A stretch of DNA of 64,000 nucleotides, from assembly GCF_000420025.1 (NCBI RefSeq), contig NZ_ATUD01000015.1, positions 24,210 to 88,209 of the forward strand. Direction: 5' to 3'. Made by a program: the position numbers and the translations under genes. The notes below the pieces were generated by a model. It did not search any database. It was not told where the DNA came from and saw nothing but the letters and a program-made list of their open reading frames with translations. Below are positions 16,861 to 24,545 of the stretch, piece after piece. The number at the start of each line of letters is the position of its first letter. The stretch's first letter is position 1. This stretch comes from Patulibacter americanus DSM 16676. GTDB lineage: Bacteria > Actinomycetota > Thermoleophilia > Solirubrobacterales > Solirubrobacteraceae.

Positions 16861-16911
16861 CCGAGGGGCACGTCGCCCGCGCGGTGCAGAGCGAAGCGGC
16901 GTGCCCCTCGG
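16861..16911. repeat. 12-bp perfect inverted repeat upstream of dps
   Basis: CCGAGGGGCACG (16861-16872) and CGTGCCCCTCGG (16900-16911) are exact reverse complements 27 bases apart. The element lies between the divergent MFS and Dps genes, about 115 bases before the Dps start. It could be an operator for a redox or iron regulator, or a hairpin. Confidence 0.45.
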
Positions 16912-17025
16912 GGTCGCGTCGCGGCGGAGCGCGAGGGACGGTCAAATGACGCTATCTGCGCCCGTCCCGCGGATCTACGGTCGCCTGGACGCCGCACTCC
17001 CCGCGGCCACCCGAAGGAGCACCCC

Positions 17026-17514
17026 ATGTCCGAGCACGTCCTCAGCGTCGACCACCACCCGACCCTCCGCCACGCCGACCGCGAGGCGATCGGCGCCGAG
17101 CTGCAGTCCGTCCTCGTGGTCCTCACCGACCTGGCCCTCCTGGGCAAGCACGCCCACTGGAACGTGCAGGGCCCCCACTTCCGCAGCCTGCACCTCCAGC
17201 TCGACGAGATGATCGACGCGTGGCGCGAGGCCGGCGACGCCGTCGCCGAGCGCGCCGTCGCCCTGGGCTACGCCCCGGACGGCCGCGCCGAGACGATCAG
17301 CTCCCGCTCGACCCTGCCCGCCCTCGAGGCCGGCCCGCAGCGCGACGCCGAGCTCGTACGCCGGCTGACCGCGATCCTGACGGACGCCGTCGGCGTGATC
17401 CGCGAGCGCAACGCGCCGATCGAGGACCTCGACCCGGTGACCTCCGACGTCCTGCACGGCGTCATCGCCAAGCTCGAGGAACAGCTCTGGATGATCCGGG
17501 TGCAGGGCGCCTGA
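17026..17514 (+). CDS. dps: Dps family DNA-binding ferritin-like protein
   Basis: The 162-residue four-helix protein has the Dps ferroxidase signature spanning subunit interfaces (KHAHWNVQGPHF, then LDEMIDAWREAGDAVAER). Dps dodecamers oxidise and store iron with peroxide and protect DNA. The N-terminus is short with few lysines, so direct DNA condensation may be weak. GAAGGAG at 17013-17019 gives an ideal ribosome site for the ATG at 17026. Confidence 0.95.
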   Translation: MSEHVLSVDHHPTLRHADREAIGAELQSVLVVLTDLALLGKHAHWNVQGPHFRSLHLQLDEMIDAWREAGDAVAERAVALGYAPDGRAETISSRSTLPALEAGPQRDAELVRRLTAILTDAVGVIRERNAPIEDLDPVTSDVLHGVIAKLEEQLWMIRVQGA

Positions 17515-17599
17515 GCCACCCCCCCCCGCACCGCCCGCCTCGAGCCCAGCGAGCAGGTCGCGCCCGGCGGCGGACCGCGCCGGGTGCCGCCGCGGGAAG

Positions 17600-18454
17600 A
17601 TGCGCGCGATGCCGCCCGTCCCCGACGCCCCGGTCCGCGCCGCCAACAGCGCCCGCAACGCCCAGGCGTCCCGCGCCCGGTTCGCCCGCTGGCGGCCGGC
17701 GCGCGCCGCGACGTGGACGGTGCTCGATGCGGTCGTCGCCCAGGGTGCCCGCGTCGCGGTCGTCGGTGCCGGCAACGGGCACGACCTGCCCCTCGGCCGG
17801 CTCGCGCGGCGCAGCGGCGCGCTCGACCTGGTCGACGTCGACCCGCGCGTCGTCCACCGCACCGCACGGGCCACGCGCCACCGGCACGTGCGGCCCGTGG
17901 TGGAGGACGTGACCGCCGGGGCGGCGGACGCGATCGTGTCCGCCGTGACGACGGCCACCGACGCGGCGGCAGCGGACCCCGTGACCCTCGTCCGATCCGT
18001 CCGCGGGCCGGTCGGGGCCGGCGGCTACGACGTCGTGGTCGCCGACCTCTTCCTCACGCAGCTCCTCTACCCCGCGCTGCGCGACGCCGGGCTGCCGGGC
18101 CGCACCGCCGGCGCGGCGCTGGACCGGTACGGCCAGCTGCTGACGGACGCCGTGGTGGCGCGACTCGTCGCAAGCGCGCCGGGAGGGACGGTGGTCGTCC
18201 TCCACGACCTGGTGGGGTGGTGGGCCGGCCACGAGCAGCCCTTCGCGCTCGACGACGTGCTCCAGCTCGCCACGACCGACCCGGACGCCGCGCTCGCCCT
18301 CGCCGCGACCGGCACGACCCCGTCCGGCTGCGACCCGCGGACGGCCCTGGAGCGCGCCGGCGTCCACCCCGGGCCGCCGACGTTCTGGCGCTGGCCGTTC
18401 GCCCCGGGGGCCGACTACCTCGTGTGCGCGACGGTCGGCCGCGCGGCGGGGTGA
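17600..18454 (+). CDS. Class I SAM-dependent methyltransferase-like protein
   Basis: The 284-residue product has a Rossmann start typical of SAM methyltransferases (VAVVGAGNGHDLPL, about residues 52-65) followed by an acidic strand end (DLVDVDP), and later VVVADLFLTQLL and GGTVVVLHDLV. No specific family is recognised; substrate and catalytic activity are unknown. GGGAAG at 17594-17599 is better spaced for the in-frame ATG at 17609 (MPPV), so the true start may be three codons downstream. Confidence 0.65.
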   Translation: MRAMPPVPDAPVRAANSARNAQASRARFARWRPARAATWTVLDAVVAQGARVAVVGAGNGHDLPLGRLARRSGALDLVDVDPRVVHRTARATRHRHVRPVVEDVTAGAADAIVSAVTTATDAAAADPVTLVRSVRGPVGAGGYDVVVADLFLTQLLYPALRDAGLPGRTAGAALDRYGQLLTDAVVARLVASAPGGTVVVLHDLVGWWAGHEQPFALDDVLQLATTDPDAALALAATGTTPSGCDPRTALERAGVHPGPPTFWRWPFAPGADYLVCATVGRAAG

Positions 18455-18561
18455 AGCGGAACGGGTGCGGGCCCGGGCGGCACGCAACGCACCCCGGCGG
18501 CCACGTACGGTGCACGCTCGGATCCGCCCCACCGCGGCCCCACCCCGGGGTACGCTGAGCC

Positions 18562-18615
18562 ATGCCGGTCCACCCCCTCCGCTCCCGGGCGACGACGGAG
18601 CGCGCCTCCCGATGA
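18562..18615 (+). CDS. Short leader ORF (17 codons) coupled to the USP-like gene
   Basis: An ATG at 18562 opens 17 codons (MPVHPLRSRATTERASR) ending in TGA at 18613-18615, which overlaps the ATG of the next gene as ATGA. A -10-like TACGCT at 18551-18556 ends 5 bases before the ATG, so the message would start almost at this codon. That architecture suggests a translated leader handing ribosomes to the downstream gene. Coding status rests on position only. Confidence 0.4.
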   Translation: MPVHPLRSRATTERASR

Positions 18616-19115
18616 TCCGCGAGCCGCTGCTGCTCCTGACGGCCGGCGCGGCCGGCCGGCGCGCCCTCGACCTGGCGGTCGCGGTGTCCAGCAGCCATCG
18701 CTCGCGATTGACGGTCGCCCTGGTCCCCGCGACCTGGGTCCCCTGGTGGTGCGGCATCTACGGCGGCTTCGAGCTCGCCATGGCCCGGCGCGAGGCCTGC
18801 GTCACCGGCGAGCGCCTGCTCGCCGCCGCGCGCGACGAGCTGCCCGCCGACCTGTCCGTGCGCACCTGCGTGCTCGACGGTCCCGAGCGCCCGGACGAGC
18901 GCGTCCTGCGGGCCCTGGAGCGCGGCGGGCACGACCTGCTCGTGGTGCAAGGGGCCGAGCCGGGCTCGTGCGGGATCCCCGGACTCCGGCGCCTGGCGCG
19001 GCGAAGCCCCGTCCCCGTCCTGCGGCCCTCGTGCGGCGGGGCCGCGCTCCACCCGGCCACGACCGCCGCGACGCACGCCGGGGCCGCGACGCACCCGCCC
19101 GCCACCGTGGTCTAG
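18612..19115 (+). CDS. Universal-stress-protein-like hypothetical protein
   Basis: The 167-residue protein alternates strands and helices as in a USP/HUP fold (EPLLLLTAGAAGRRALDLAV, LTVALVPATW, DERVLRALERGGHDLLVVQG, then RRSPVPVLRP). The usual ATP-binding GxxGxx(9)GS/T signature is not intact; GIPGLRRLARRSPVPVL is a degenerate version. A C-terminal Ala/Thr/His tail follows. It is probably a nucleotide-independent relative of stress proteins. It is preceded by a 17-codon leader ORF in ATGA overlap. Confidence 0.6.
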   Translation: MIREPLLLLTAGAAGRRALDLAVAVSSSHRSRLTVALVPATWVPWWCGIYGGFELAMARREACVTGERLLAAARDELPADLSVRTCVLDGPERPDERVLRALERGGHDLLVVQGAEPGSCGIPGLRRLARRSPVPVLRPSCGGAALHPATTAATHAGAATHPPATVV

Positions 19116-19657
19116 ACGGGCCGCCCGTCGCGGGGCGCGGGCCGCGGGGGTGCGACGACCGCCGCCGCCGCGCGCAGCGCCGCGTCGAGCCCCTCGGCCG
19201 CCTCTCCGACCGGCTGCCACCGCGGCAGCAGCAGGTGTGCGGGGCGACCGCCCAGGGCCACGTACGCCAGGGCCGTCGGGCGATCCACGTGTCCGCCGCG
19301 CCGGGCGCCGCGAGCACGACGGCGGGGCGGGCGGGATGCGGGGAGCGGGGCGGCACGGCGGAGCAGGCGGTCGGGGCGGCGAGGGCGCGTCGCCGGTCCG
19401 GGCACCGTGAACGTTTTCGCGAATCCGTGATTGCCGGGCGCGCGACGTGGGTTCTTGTGTCGGTGCGTAGCGATTGTCGTGGCGTGCAAACCGGCGCCGA
19501 CCGCTCCCCCCGGGGTGGTCGCACCCGGGAATCACGCGCGGGTGTACCCGACGGCAGTTCACGTGCAGAGACAGCAAGGTGCGGTGCCCTGGAGATGTGT
19601 CCCCTCGTCTCCGAGGACCAGCCGGAATGGAAGACCACGCAACGCGGAGGCACATTC
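19116..19657. other. Gene-poor stretch before the sigma factor gene, with a possible decayed coding fragment
   Basis: No convincing intact gene lies here. On the minus strand about 19114-19290 reads in one frame with gene-like third-position GC (LAYVALGGRPAHLLLPRWQP, then VGEAAEGLDAALRAA), but it lacks a sensible N-terminus and may be a decayed USP-like gene. The part from about 19405 to 19657 is less GC-rich and probably holds the sigma gene promoter and a long 5' leader. GGGTGTACCC near 19538-19547 is a short near-palindrome. Confidence 0.4.
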
Positions 19658-20434
19658 ATGCTGGAAGACGCAACACGGCGCGAGCAGGTCGATCTCGATC
19701 TCCTGCGACGCGTTCACGAGCACGGCGACGTGCAGGCCCGCGAAGAGCTGGTGCGACGGTGCATGCCGCTCGTGCGCTCCCTCGCCCGCCGGTACGCCGG
19801 CCGCGGCGAGCAGCTCGAGGACCTGGTCCAGGTCGGGCTGATCGGCCTGGTGAAGGCCATCGATCGCTTCGATCCCGGCGCGGGGACGCGGTTCGTGTCC
19901 TTCGCCTCACCCAACATCACGGGCGAGATCAAGCGGCACTTCCGGGACCACTGCTGGGCGCTGCACGTGCCCCGCTCGGTCCAGGAGCTCGACCAGAAGC
20001 TCCAGGCGGAGCGTCGGCAGGTGCTCGCCGACCACGGCCGCGAGGCGACCCCGGAGGAGCTCGCCGAGCGCCTCGGGATCACCGTGGAGCAGGTCCGCGA
20101 GGGCATGCAGGGCGCGCAGGCGTACCGCGCGCTCTCCCTCGACCACCCCGCGGGCGAGACCCGTGAGGTCCTCGACACGCGCGGCGGCGACGATCCGGGC
20201 TACGACCGGGTCGAGCTGGACGCCACGATCCGCGACGCCTTCGAGGCGCTGGACGAGCGCGAGCGCTCCGTCGTGACCTGGCGGTTCTACGACGAGCTGC
20301 TGCAGCGGGAGATCGCCGAGCGCATCGGCGTGTCGCAGATGCAGGTCTCGCGGATCATCAGCCAGTCCGTCGAGCGGATGCACGAGCACGTGGCCGCCGG
20401 CGGGCGCCCCGCCCCCGCCGCCCTGGCGGCGTAG
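19658..20434 (+). CDS. RNA polymerase sigma factor, SigB/SigF/SigG family
   Basis: The 258-residue protein has sigma70 region 2 (about residues 30-100; LEDLVQVGLIGLVKAIDRFD and NITGEIKRHFRDHCW), region 3 (about 105-170, VPRSVQELDQKLQ) and region 4 (about 200-245; EIAERIGVSQMQVSRIISQS). It belongs to the stress and sporulation sigma group that normally answers to an anti-sigma/anti-anti-sigma switch, but none is adjacent. GCGGAGG at 19644-19650 supports the ATG at 19658. A second sigma gene of the same family lies 1 kb away on the opposite strand. Confidence 0.93.
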   Translation: MLEDATRREQVDLDLLRRVHEHGDVQAREELVRRCMPLVRSLARRYAGRGEQLEDLVQVGLIGLVKAIDRFDPGAGTRFVSFASPNITGEIKRHFRDHCWALHVPRSVQELDQKLQAERRQVLADHGREATPEELAERLGITVEQVREGMQGAQAYRALSLDHPAGETREVLDTRGGDDPGYDRVELDATIRDAFEALDERERSVVTWRFYDELLQREIAERIGVSQMQVSRIISQSVERMHEHVAAGGRPAPAALAA

Positions 20435-20480
20435 GCCGCCGACCGGGCCGGCCACTCACCGGCCGGTCCCCCGGGCCTCC

Positions 20481-20519
20481 GGTGGGGAGGCGACGCGCGC
20501 GGCGCGTCGCCTCCCCACC
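20481..20519. terminator. Strong bidirectional terminator hairpin
   Basis: An 18-bp perfect stem (GGTGGGGAGGCGACGCGC, 20481-20498, and its complement, 20502-20519) closes a 3-base loop. It lies between the stop of the plus-strand sigma gene (20434) and the stop of the convergent PAS/GGDEF gene (20525). No long U-tract follows, as is usual in high-GC actinobacteria. Confidence 0.8.
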
Positions 20520-20524
20520 GCGGC

Positions 20525-21433
20525 TCAGCCCTCGGACTGCGTCTCGCCGAGCGCGGCGCGGGCCGCGTGGTCGTCCGTCGTGTGGCTCGCGACGATGGAG
20601 ACGTCGACGCCGTGGTCGTCCCACAGACGGTCGCGCAGGGCGGTGCGGACGATCGTCTCGCTCAGCCCGAGGCCCTCGTCCGTCATGCCGGCGGCGGCGA
20701 CGACCAGGCGGTCGTGGGTGTAGCGCCCCGTGACGGCCGGCGCCGGGAAGAGCTCCTGCAGCAGGTGCGCGGCCTCGCGGATCGCGGGGTCCTGCAGCTG
20801 CGCCCCGCCGCCGGCGGCGACCTCGAGCCGGACGGAGAGGATGCCCACGACCTGGCCGGCCCGCAGCATCTCGGCGACGGACTGCTGCACGCTCGCCCGG
20901 TTGGCGAGCCCGGTCAGCTCGTCGTGGGTGGCGCGGTGCTCGAGCGCCCGCTCGGCCAGCCGGCGGTGCGTGACGTCGGTGTGCGTGACGACGGCGCCGA
21001 CCCCGGGGACGGCGATCCGCGTCACCCGCATGTTGAACCAGCGGAGCTCGTCGGGCGCGTGACAGTCGTACTCGGCGACGTACCGCTCGCGACGGCCCTC
21101 GAGCACGCTGCGGATGCCCGCGGTGACGGAGTCCTCGCTGCCGTCGACCCGCGGGACGCCCGCGCCGAGGTAGTCCATGCCGATCCAGCGGGGGTTCTCC
21201 CAGCCGTTGTTCAGCGCGAACCGCTGCCAGGCGACGTTCGCGTGCACGACCCGGCCCTGCGGGTCGAGGATCACGACGTGGTCGTCGACGGCGTCGAGCG
21301 CCGCGACGACGGCCGCCAACAGCGTGGGGACGGAGCGCGTGCCGTCGGCGGCGGGTACGACGCGCGGCCCACCGGCCCGATCGGCCTGCCGCGGGCCGTC
21401 GCCCGGCCCCCCGTGCGTGCCGGGGACGCTCAC
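20525..21433 (-). CDS. PAS domain protein with degenerate GGDEF domain
   Basis: The 302-residue protein has a PAS sensor domain (about residues 38-160; VDDHVVILDPQGRVVHANVA, with a PAC-like end AVVTHTDVTHRRLAERALEH). A GGDEF-type start (RATHDELTGLANRA, about 166-179) follows. The GG(D/E)EF catalytic loop itself is not found; the equivalent region reads GRYTHDRLVVAAAG. Diguanylate cyclase activity is therefore unlikely, and a sensor or GTP/c-di-GMP binding role is inferred. GTG start; it overlaps the upstream sigma gene by GTGA, so sigma factor and sensor are co-translated. Confidence 0.8.
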   Translation of the reverse strand: MSVPGTHGGPGDGPRQADRAGGPRVVPAADGTRSVPTLLAAVVAALDAVDDHVVILDPQGRVVHANVAWQRFALNNGWENPRWIGMDYLGAGVPRVDGSEDSVTAGIRSVLEGRRERYVAEYDCHAPDELRWFNMRVTRIAVPGVGAVVTHTDVTHRRLAERALEHRATHDELTGLANRASVQQSVAEMLRAGQVVGILSVRLEVAAGGGAQLQDPAIREAAHLLQELFPAPAVTGRYTHDRLVVAAAGMTDEGLGLSETIVRTALRDRLWDDHGVDVSIVASHTTDDHAARAALGETQSEG

Positions 21434-22206
21434 CCCGTCACCGCCGAGGAGTCACCGAGGGTCGACGGGCTGCCGGGGTCCGGCGCCAGGTGGTCGTGCA
21501 TCGCGTCGATGGCGCGGTTGAGCAGCCGCGAGACCTGCATCTGCGACACGCCTACCCCGACACCGATCTCGCGCTGCAGCTGCTCGTCGAAGTACCGCAG
21601 CTCGACGACCTCGCGGTCGCGCGGCCCCAGGACGGAGAGGGCGTCGGCTACCTCGTCACGAAGCACCACTTCCTCGTACCCCATCTCGTGCGTGCTGACG
21701 CGATCCATCGGTGATGCGTCCTCGTCGGGGGCACGATAGTCCAGCGAGCGGACGCGGTAGGCGTCGTGCGCGACCTCGGCCTCCATCACGGACTCGACCG
21801 ACGCGCCGACGTGGCCGGCGATCTCGTCGACGGTCGCCGACGGCATCGCCTTGCGGGCGTGGTTGACCTTCGCGCCCAGCTCCTGCATGGAGCGCGGGAC
21901 CTTCACGGCCCACGTGTGGTCGCGGAAGTGCCGCTTGATCTCGCCCGAGATCGTGGGCCGCGCGTAGGCCCCGAAGCTGCCGCCGGAGGGCTCGAACCGC
22001 TCGATCGCCTTCAACAGGCCGAGCATGCCGACCTGGAAGAGGTCGTCCGCCGCCTCGCCGCGGCCGACGTACGGCCGGACGATGGACCGCACGAGCGGCG
22101 TGAACCGCTCCACGAGCCGCTCGAGCCGCCGGGGATCGCGCGTGGCGCGGTACAGGCGGATCAGGGCGACGTCGAGCACGTCTCGCTGTTCGTAGCTCTC
22201 GGACAC
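21430..22206 (-). CDS. RNA polymerase sigma factor, SigB/SigF/SigG family
   Basis: The 258-residue protein is a second stress-type sigma factor with region 2 (ADDLFQVGMLGLLKAIERFE; TISGEIKRHFRDHTW), region 3 (VPRSMQELGAKVNHARK) and region 4 (EIGVGVGVSQMQVSRLLNRA). It is the same length as the sigma factor at 19658-20434 and shares many stretches, so the two are probably old paralogues. The GTG start at 22206 is chosen for the upstream GAGGAG. The stop overlaps the start of the PAS/GGDEF gene (GTGA), tying a putative sensor to this sigma factor. Confidence 0.92.
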   Translation of the reverse strand: MSESYEQRDVLDVALIRLYRATRDPRRLERLVERFTPLVRSIVRPYVGRGEAADDLFQVGMLGLLKAIERFEPSGGSFGAYARPTISGEIKRHFRDHTWAVKVPRSMQELGAKVNHARKAMPSATVDEIAGHVGASVESVMEAEVAHDAYRVRSLDYRAPDEDASPMDRVSTHEMGYEEVVLRDEVADALSVLGPRDREVVELRYFDEQLQREIGVGVGVSQMQVSRLLNRAIDAMHDHLAPDPGSPSTLGDSSAVTG

Positions 22207-22512
22207 TGGTGGGGGCTCCTCGCCCCGGGGGTGGGGGCTCGTGACGACGGTCGTACCTGATCGCGCGGAGGTCGGCTCCGCGTGCCTGGGGCACGTGTGC
22301 TGCATGTCGTCAGCCGCGGGACCTCTCCCATGCGCACCGCCTCGGAGTCGACCCGTCGTCAACGAGCCGTCACCGCCGGCGCAGCGCAGCGCCTTCGAAC
22401 CTACGTTCGTCGAGGCTACCGCGTCGGCCCCCCGTTCGCCACCGTTGCGGCCGCGCGGGCGATACGCGACTGATCCCGCGCCGTTCCCGGAACGATCTGT
22501 CTCGGCTGCAGC
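22207..22512. other. Intergenic region between the divergent sigma gene and the secreted-protein gene
   Basis: No coding region is supported. It should carry the promoters of both flanking genes. CGTTCCCGGAACG at 22482-22494 is a 6-bp inverted repeat with a one-base centre, 18 bases before the secreted-protein ATG. Base composition is somewhat lower in GC than in the neighbouring genes. Confidence 0.5.
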
Positions 22513-22863
22513 ATGGCCTCCATGAGCAGCAACGTCGTGGCCGCCGCGGGAACCCCTTCCCGCCGCGCCGACTCCCAGGCCTCCGGACGCGTCGCGACCC
22601 TGGTCGCCCTCCTGGGCGTCCTCCTCGCCGTCTCCGCCGCCGTGCTCTTCGTCCCGGTCGCGCCCACCACCGCGGCCGGCACCCAGCTCGTCACGGCCGC
22701 CGCGGCGGAGCAGTTCGTGGAGGACACGCACGTCCGGGCCTGCCCCGGCCAGGTCCCCGCGGTCACCTGCGCCGCCGCGGGCGCCGGCTGGAGCTGCCGC
22801 TGGACCGGTGGCGCGACGCAGGTCGCCCGCACGCCCGGCGCCTCCTTCGTGCTCGCCTGCTGA
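22513..22863 (+). CDS. Small secreted or membrane-anchored cysteine-containing protein
   Basis: The 116-residue product has a basic N-terminus (PSRRADSQASGR) and one hydrophobic segment (VATLVALLGVLLAVSAAVLF, about residues 28-47), then an alanine-rich domain with four cysteines (ACPG, VTCA, SCRW, final C). This suggests an exported domain with two disulfides, loosely like the DUF4333 pattern. Function unknown. No good ribosome site is visible; the ATG at 22522 is an alternative start. Confidence 0.6.
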   Translation: MASMSSNVVAAAGTPSRRADSQASGRVATLVALLGVLLAVSAAVLFVPVAPTTAAGTQLVTAAAAEQFVEDTHVRACPGQVPAVTCAAAGAGWSCRWTGGATQVARTPGASFVLAC

Positions 22864-22981
22864 GGGCGCGTGGACCCCACGGCGCCGGCAGGGGCGGTGC
22901 GCGACGTCGCCGGCGCTTAGGGGGCCTGTAGGCGGCGGGGCTAGGGTCGCGGCGTCCCCGTCTCCCCACCCCGAGGTCCCC

Positions 22982-23659
22982 GTGCAGATCGACATCCGTC
23001 ACCGTCCCGCCTTCGCCGTCGCCCGGATCACCCTCACCGCCGGGGAGGGGGTGCGCGCCGAGTCGGGCGCGATGATGGCCACGTCGTCCGGGGTCTCCGT
23101 CGAGTCGAAGGCCGAGGGCGGGCTGCTCAAGGGCTTCAAGCACAGCGTGCTGGGCGGCGAGAGCCTGTTCGTCACTCGCCTGACCGCCGGCCCCCAGGGC
23201 GGCTGGGTCGACTGCGCCGCGCGCCTGCCCGGCGACGCCACGGCGATCGACGTGGACGGCGGCGTGAACCTGGCCCGCAGCGCCTGGCTCTGCTCCTCCG
23301 ACGGCGTCGAGATCGACACGAAGTGGGGCGGCCTGAAGAACCTGGCCGGCGGCGAGGGCGGGTTCCTCGTCCGCGCCGAGGGCCGGGGCCAGGTCGTGGC
23401 CTCCTGCTACGGCGCCCTCGACGTCGTGGAGCTGGCCGCGGGCGAGACGATGGTCCTCGACTCGGGCCACATGGTCGCGTTCGAGGACGGCGTGCAGTTC
23501 ACCACCCGCAAGGTCGCCAAGGGCCTGATGCAGACCCTGAAGTCCGGCGAGGGCCTCGTCTTCGAGTTCTCCGGCCCCGGCCGCGTGTGGACGCAGAGCC
23601 GCAACCCGGGCGAGCTCATCGGCTGGCTGACGGCCGAGCTGCCGTTCAGCCGGGGATAG
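22982..23659 (+). CDS. TIGR00266 / AIM24 family protein
   Basis: The 225-residue protein is an all-beta AIM24-type protein (QIDIRHRPAFAVARITLTAG, SGAMMATSSGVSVES, then GGLLKGFKHSVLGGESLF and ETMVLDSGHMVAFEDGV). The family occurs in bacteria and mitochondria and its biochemical role is unknown; it forms compact beta-helix-like trimers. GTG start at 22982 with GAGG upstream. The gene is monocistronic. Confidence 0.9.
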   Translation: MQIDIRHRPAFAVARITLTAGEGVRAESGAMMATSSGVSVESKAEGGLLKGFKHSVLGGESLFVTRLTAGPQGGWVDCAARLPGDATAIDVDGGVNLARSAWLCSSDGVEIDTKWGGLKNLAGGEGGFLVRAEGRGQVVASCYGALDVVELAAGETMVLDSGHMVAFEDGVQFTTRKVAKGLMQTLKSGEGLVFEFSGPGRVWTQSRNPGELIGWLTAELPFSRG

Positions 23660-23688
23660 CCCGCCCTCCTGCGGCCCGCCGGGTCCGC

Positions 23689-24030
23689 TCAGACGACGGC
23701 CACGGCCCCGTGGTCGTCGCAGTGGTCCCCGTGCGGGTGGTGCAGGTGGCCGTCGACGAGGTAGTCCTCGTGGTCGCCGTGCGGCACGGCGGGGTGGCCG
23801 CAGTCGGGCCCGTGGACGTGGGCGGCCTCGTGGCCCGCGGCGGGGGTCGTGTGGCCGTCGGGGTGCGTCTCGTCGACGGCGACGACGTGCTCGTCGACGT
23901 GGTCCCCGTGCGGGTGGTGCAGGTGCCCGTCGTGCAGGTAGTCCACGTGGTCGCCGTGCTCGATGGCGGTGTGGCCGCAGCCCGGACCGTGGACGTGGTC
24001 GTGCCCGGCGTGGATCTCGTGGTCGCTCAT
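23689..24030 (-). CDS. Histidine-rich probable metal-binding protein with two tandem repeats
   Basis: The 113-residue protein consists mainly of two copies of a roughly 40-residue unit with core HGPxCGH, HGDHxDYLxDGHLHHPHGDH, starting near residues 14 and 72, joined by a linker. About a quarter of the residues are histidine and each unit has one cysteine. It has no signal peptide, so it should be cytoplasmic. It follows zur and znuA on the same strand, so storage or buffering of zinc (or nickel) is the obvious inference. Confidence 0.78.
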   Translation of the reverse strand: MSDHEIHAGHDHVHGPGCGHTAIEHGDHVDYLHDGHLHHPHGDHVDEHVVAVDETHPDGHTTPAAGHEAAHVHGPDCGHPAVPHGDHEDYLVDGHLHHPHGDHCDDHGAVAVV

Positions 24031-24089
24031 GCCCCAGACCGTAGGGCCCGGCGGCCCCATCGCCCAGCGGATGCACATGGGACGCACTC

Positions 24090-24545
24090 TCAGGTCGGCG
24101 GCGGCCCCTGCGGCCACGTGCCGCGGAGGACCACGTCGTGCCCGGTCAGCTCAAGGCCGAGCCGGCGGGCGACGGCGGCGATGGCCGCCTCGAGGTCCTC
24201 GTCGTGGAACGGCCGCACGGCGCCCGTGCGCTCGTCCACCGCGTGGTGGTGATGGTGCTCCGGGTCGGCGATCTCGAACCGCGCCACCCCGTCGCGGCCG
24301 TCGAGCCGGTGCAGCAGCCCCAGCTCGGAGAGCTCCTCGACGACCCGGTAGACCGTGGCGATCGACGCGGCGCGGCCGTCGCGGGACAGCGCCGCGATCT
24401 CCGCCGCCGTGAGCAGGCACTGACCCTCGCGGGCCAGGGTCTCGACCACGGCGGTCCGGGCGGCGCCGGCCCGCAGGCCTGCCGCGGTCATCCGGGCCGA
24501 CGCGTGGGCCAGCCAGCGGTCGCGGTCGGCGCCGCCCGCGGTCAC
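24090..24545 (-). CDS. zur: Fur family metal-responsive regulator (probable Zur)
   Basis: The 151-residue protein has the Fur winged-helix (about residues 12-85; LTAAEIAALSRDGRAASIAT then VYRVVEELSELGLLHRLDG) and a C-terminal metal/dimer domain containing a run of five histidines (DPEHHHHHAVDE, near 96-107). The usual structural CxxC pairs are absent: where relatives read C-x-x-C-G this protein reads DERTG, and there are essentially no other cysteines. Position between znuA and a His-rich protein supports zinc sensing. The GTG start at 24545 overlaps the znuA stop (GTGA). Confidence 0.82.
   Translation of the reverse strand: MTAGGADRDRWLAHASARMTAAGLRAGAARTAVVETLAREGQCLLTAAEIAALSRDGRAASIATVYRVVEELSELGLLHRLDGRDGVARFEIADPEHHHHHAVDERTGAVRPFHDEDLEAAIAAVARRLGLELTGHDVVLRGTWPQGPPPT

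Noticed and set aside
20525..21433. Active diguanylate cyclase
   Set aside because: The HDELTGLANRA start is present but the GG(D/E)EF loop is absent, so catalysis is improbable.
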